Shown here in pieces: positions 61,334-64,000 of a stretch of 64,000 nt of DNA (the first letter of the stretch is position 1; each line of letters starts with the position of its first letter). The notes under the pieces were generated by a model, which was not told the origin of the DNA, did not search any database, and saw only the letters and a program-made list of their open reading frames with translations. Source of the DNA: UBA668 sp963720695. GTDB taxonomy: Bacteria; Actinomycetota; Acidimicrobiia; Acidimicrobiales; Ilumatobacteraceae. Where the stretch lies: assembly GCA_963720695.1 (NCBI GenBank), contig CAVRGG010000004.1, positions 1,302,001 through 1,366,000 of the forward strand. The letters are read 5' to 3'. The translations under genes and the position numbers were made by a program.

Positions 61334-62230
61334 TCACACCCGCAGGAGTTCGAGGTGATCGCGGGTGAAGGCGACGAAGGCGGCTGCGGCTGGGCCGAGG
61401 GTGCGTCGGGTGGGCCAGACCAGGACCGAGGTGCGGGTGATCGATGGCGGGCCGATGTCGAGAACGGCCACGTGGGGCCCAACGCTGGCGAGTGACGACC
61501 TGGGCAGGATCGTGATGCCCATGCCGGCGGCCACATAGGCCCGGGCCGCGCTCATCTCGCCGGTCTCGAGGGTGATGCGGGGCCGGAACCCGGCCTCGGC
61601 GCAGGCGTCGAGGATGATCTCGCGTACTGCCGAGCCGGGATGATGGGTGATGAACGGCTCTTCGGCGAGCTCGGCAAGACGAACGCGGCGGCGGCGGGCC
61701 AGGGCATGAGTGGGCGCGACCGCCAACGCGAATGGCTCGGTGATGAACGGCTCGATCTCGAGCTCGGCGACTGCGAGGCGGGGCCGATGCACGATCATCG
61801 CCGCGTCGAGGCTCCCGTTGCGCACTCCGTTGAGCATGTCATCCGACACCATCTCGTTGACCGCCACGTCGACCCCGGGATACTCGGCCCGGAAGGCTGC
61901 CAGCAGGTTCGGCAACCCGATCTCCATCGATTGCCAGCCGCCCACACGCACCCGACCAGTGATCTGACCGGCGAATGAACGGGCTTCGTCGAGTGCAACG
62001 TCGACATCGCCCAAGATGCGCTCAGCCCGCTCCAGCAGCGCGGCCCCGGGGGCGGTGAGCGTGACCGAGTGGTGGCCTCGGTCGAACAGCTGAACCCCGA
62101 GCTCCCGCTCCAACTTGCGCACCTGTTGGGACAGCGCCGGCTGTGCGACGAAGAGCTCTTCCGCTGCACGGGTGAAGTGCCGGTGCCGCGCCACCGCCAC
62201 GAAGTAGCGCAACTGTCGCAGCTCGATCAT
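61334..62230 (-). CDS. LysR-family transcriptional regulator
   Basis: A 298-aa LysR protein: ELRQLRYFVAVARHRHFTRAAEELFVAQPALSQQVRKLERELGVQLFDR is the winged helix-turn-helix (residues 2-50), and the rest forms the periplasmic-binding-protein-like sensor domain with GRVRVGGWQSMEIGLPNLL and VAAGMGITILPRSSLASV. It is divergent from a YciI-like gene, with a classic T-N11-A box overlapping its own start codon. Confidence 0.9.
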   Translation of the reverse strand: MIELRQLRYFVAVARHRHFTRAAEELFVAQPALSQQVRKLERELGVQLFDRGHHSVTLTAPGAALLERAERILGDVDVALDEARSFAGQITGRVRVGGWQSMEIGLPNLLAAFRAEYPGVDVAVNEMVSDDMLNGVRNGSLDAAMIVHRPRLAVAELEIEPFITEPFALAVAPTHALARRRRVRLAELAEEPFITHHPGSAVREIILDACAEAGFRPRITLETGEMSAARAYVAAGMGITILPRSSLASVGPHVAVLDIGPPSITRTSVLVWPTRRTLGPAAAAFVAFTRDHLELLRV

Positions 62231-62244
62231 AAGGTGAGCTTATG
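62228..62244. promoter_or_regulatory. LysR-type T-N11-A box
   Basis: CATAAG-GTGAG-CTTATG, a 6-bp perfect inverted repeat with T-N11-A spacing (T62230 to A62242). It overlaps the ATG of the lysR gene and lies about 85 bp from the divergent YciI gene, so it may control both. Confidence 0.65.
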
Positions 62245-62327
62245 GTCATCGGTGTGGAGATGTCTTGGACATCTGGTGACTCGAGGTAGATCCTGGAAGC
62301 AACGGACCACGACCGAACGGAGGACCC

Positions 62328-62684
62328 ATGACCACCACCACCAACACCGGCAGCACCTTCGAGCCGCACGCACACGATCTCGTCTGGCTACTGGTTCTCA
62401 CCTACACCGCTCCGCTCGAGCGGATCGATGCGCTGCTTCCTGCCCACGTGCGCTACCTCGACCGGTTCTACGCGTCGGGCGAGTTCCTCGCCTCAGGGCC
62501 CCAGTCGCCACGCCACGGTGGTGTCATCGTCGCCCACGCCCCGGACCGCGACCATCTCGACGACATCGTGGCCACCGACCCCTTCGTCCAGGCCGGCGCC
62601 GCCACCTACTCCATCGTCGCCTTCGCCCCCACCCGCGGACCACTGGCCGCGGCGCTGCTCGGCGCCCCGCTCGATCCGTCCTGA
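62328..62684 (+). CDS. YciI-like protein
   Basis: A 118-aa protein of the YCII group: DLVWLLVLTYTAPLERIDALLPAHVRYLDRFYASGEFLASGPQ is the N-terminal ferredoxin-like half, and RDHLDDIVATDPFVQAGAATYSIVAF the C-terminal half. The conserved His (in AHVRYL) and Asp (in ATDPF) of YciI are present. The target of the divergent LysR regulator is likely this gene. GGAGGACCC lies just before the ATG. Reaction unknown. Confidence 0.85.
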   Translation: MTTTTNTGSTFEPHAHDLVWLLVLTYTAPLERIDALLPAHVRYLDRFYASGEFLASGPQSPRHGGVIVAHAPDRDHLDDIVATDPFVQAGAATYSIVAFAPTRGPLAAALLGAPLDPS

Positions 62685-62993
62685 CTAGGGACTGTCGCGT
62701 TGTGATGCCCCGTGTGTGACCTACCACCCGTCGGGTTGTTGGCCTGATGGGGGTGTTCAAGGGGAGGGTTCAACGCTGCCCGTAGTGGGCTGGGGAACCG
62801 CCACATACTCAACCTGGACGCGGCAGGGACATCGGACCCGCAGCCTCGCCCTGTGGTCGAGGCTGCGGTTGCGCCCGACGAAGCCAGAAGCCCCCTAGCC
62901 AACGTGAGTACGAGAGGTCCAGCACAGAAATGCCTTCGAGACTCAACGTTAGCTATGTCCCGTGGTCGCCCGTGTGGTGAGCTCACCCGCCGG
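62685..62993. other. Intergenic stretch with a terminator hairpin
   Basis: About 310 bp with no convincing gene. A perfect 11-bp stem, CCGCAGCCTCG (62838-62848) / CGAGGCTGCGG (62858-62868), with a 9-nt loop, is the likely terminator for the two convergent genes. Base composition is lower in G/C than around it, and a plus-strand frame from about 62816 with DAAGTSDPQPRPVVEAAVAPD may be a decayed coding tail of unknown origin. Confidence 0.5.
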
Positions 62994-63872
62994 TCAGGCT
63001 TTGGTGAAGCTCCACGCGCCGTCGGCGTCGATGATCACTGCCACGGGTGCAGGCGGCATCGGCTGCTTGCCGGTGTAGGCGCCGATCTCATTGACCAGCA
63101 GGTCGATGCCGTCGGTGCTGGCGATCTGTACGGAGAAGTTGGATTCCCCGTTGTGGGTGATGGTAAAGATGCCACCGCTTCCCATGTAGAGCACGACGTT
63201 GGCACCGGTGCCGCTGAACGTTTCTCCGACGACGTCAACGTTGTTGATGGTCAGGAGTTCGATCGTCCAGTTGCCGTCGGCGGTGACTTGCAGGTACTGG
63301 ACTTCGCCGGGGTCGCCGTAGATGTTCATCACGTTGGTGCCCGAGTAGGCACCGATTTCGTTGACGACGAGGTCGATGTTCTGGAGGCCGCTGTCGAGTG
63401 CTTCGATGGCGAAGTTGGAGCTGCCGTTGTGGGTGGAACGCACGATGTAGCGGTCGTTGCCGGCGCCGAGGTCGATGACGTCGTCGCCTGTGCCAGTGAA
63501 CACGATCGGTGCCGGTGGCGCGGTCGTGGTCGGTGCCGCTGTGGTGGTCGGTGCGGCAGTGGTGGTGGGTGCGGCGGTCGTGGTCGGCGCCTTCGTGGTG
63601 GTGACCGCGTCGGTGGTGACGGTGGTCTCGGCGACGTCGGTGGTGACCACCGCCACGCTGGTGTCGGCGGGGGTGACAGTGTCGTTCTTCTTCCCGCCAC
63701 CGGCGATGCCGGCAATGACCATTAACAGGACGAAGCCGCCGGCGAGCCAGCCCCACGCGGGGAGTTTGCCCCACTTCCGCTTCCACCATTTACCGTGTTC
63801 GGTCGGGGTTGTGACGACGGGCATGGTGGGTTGTTCGGGGGGTGTCGGGGGGTCAAACGGTGTGTCGGCCAC
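62994..63872 (-). CDS. Thr-linker surface protein with a duplicated C-terminal domain
   Basis: About 292 aa from GTG 63872, behind AGGAAGG. A short cytoplasmic Pro-rich head, one membrane helix (WGWLAGGFVLLMVIAGIAGG), a Thr/Ala linker of about 60 residues with APTTTA repeated four times, an RTX-like GTGDDVIDLGAGND (about residue 146), then two copies of a domain of about 75 residues: THNGSSNFAIEAL ... IDLVVNEIGAYSGT and THNGESNFSVQI ... IDLLVNEIGAYTGK. Reminiscent of calcium-binding extracellular proteins of actinobacteria. Function unknown. Confidence 0.75.
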   Translation of the reverse strand: MADTPFDPPTPPEQPTMPVVTTPTEHGKWWKRKWGKLPAWGWLAGGFVLLMVIAGIAGGGKKNDTVTPADTSVAVVTTDVAETTVTTDAVTTTKAPTTTAAPTTTAAPTTTAAPTTTAPPAPIVFTGTGDDVIDLGAGNDRYIVRSTHNGSSNFAIEALDSGLQNIDLVVNEIGAYSGTNVMNIYGDPGEVQYLQVTADGNWTIELLTINNVDVVGETFSGTGANVVLYMGSGGIFTITHNGESNFSVQIASTDGIDLLVNEIGAYTGKQPMPPAPVAVIIDADGAWSFTKA

Positions 63873-63956
63873 GTGGATCAGCCTTCCTGGGAGCGCGGGC
63901 GATGTGGTGCCCGCATCGTTGACGATATACAAAGGGGTGTATCAGGCCAGGGTCTC

Positions 63957-63974
63957 TTGTCAGTATTTTGACAA
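63957..63974. promoter_or_regulatory. Palindrome near the right edge
   Basis: TTGTCA-GTATTT-TGACAA (63957-63974), a perfect 6-bp inverted repeat with 6-nt spacer, between the leftward 63872 gene and a putative rightward gene that begins at ATG 63992, preceded by GGAGGG (63976-63981), of which only three codons lie in the window. Candidate operator for both. Confidence 0.4.
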
Positions 63975-64000
63975 TGGAGGGATCCTGGTTGATGGTCATG

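Noticed and set aside
62685..62993. Possible transposon end or RNA-guided element
   Set aside because: No transposase motif, terminal repeats or target duplication could be identified; only a terminator hairpin is supported.
63520..63600. Repeated GGTGGTGGT-rich DNA resembling a CRISPR or minisatellite
   Set aside because: It is the coding sequence of the APTTTA linker in the surface protein, without regular spacers.

Overview
This is a 64 kb stretch of very GC-rich chromosome (roughly 68-70% G+C by eye) with dense, mostly short-spaced genes, GTG/TTG starts and strong G/C bias at third codon positions. Two F420-type luciferase-like oxidoreductases plus an SsuD-like one, several very large LuxR/SARP-type regulators, a phosphatidylcholine synthase and a Rieske-glutamate synthase fusion point to an actinobacterium. 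An Ilumatobacter/Acidimicrobiia-like environmental lineage is my inference; there is no rRNA, tRNA, CRISPR array, intact insertion sequence or replication origin in the window to confirm it.

Layout. 0-4 kb: a Rieske/glutamate-synthase-domain enzyme cut by the left edge, a frameshifted MFS transporter with a cyclic-nucleotide-binding tail, then an ArsR-SRPBCC-YciI regulatory cassette. 4-18 kb: an orphan sugar-type ABC binding lipoprotein, two membrane proteins of unknown role, a PanB-like aldolase, LLM oxidoreductases, a CPA-type cation/proton antiporter, a three-gene FtsX-type ABC exporter, an acyltransferase, phosphatidylcholine synthase and a LapA-like protein. 18-27 kb: another LLM oxidoreductase, a flavin monooxygenase-like protein, and the most unusual locus: a lipoprotein related to serine beta-lactamases that has lost its catalytic residues, translationally coupled to a ~1,686-residue SARP-kinase-STAND-TM-propeller protein (frameshifted once). 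27-40 kb: small stress-type proteins, a LuxR-type ATPase regulator coupled to an acetyltransferase and an alpha/beta hydrolase, a TetR/membrane-protein divergon, a PLP lyase-amidohydrolase pair, a fasciclin protein with a cell-wall sorting-like tail, a metallo-hydrolase and cytosine deaminase.

40-54 kb: stress proteins, an orphan contractile-tail tube protein, a TetR/oxidoreductase divergon with two well-placed operators, a second LuxR-type ATPase regulator, an ABC exporter preceded by three copies of a TCRGGG-N5-CCCYGA dyad, a hairpin plus 13-bp repeats, a DUF4097-type surface protein, and a coupled 46-aa ORF-MFS-monooxygenase operon. 54-64 kb: an AfsR-type regulator, a frameshifted hydrolase, an AraC fragment, a TetM/OtrA-like ribosomal protection protein with an overlapping 36-codon leader ORF, a LysR/YciI divergon, and a Thr-linker surface protein.

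Four genes carry six apparent single-base frame disruptions, one in a run of five C. That density makes assembly indels as likely as true pseudogenes, and every conclusion about broken genes here should be read with that in mind.
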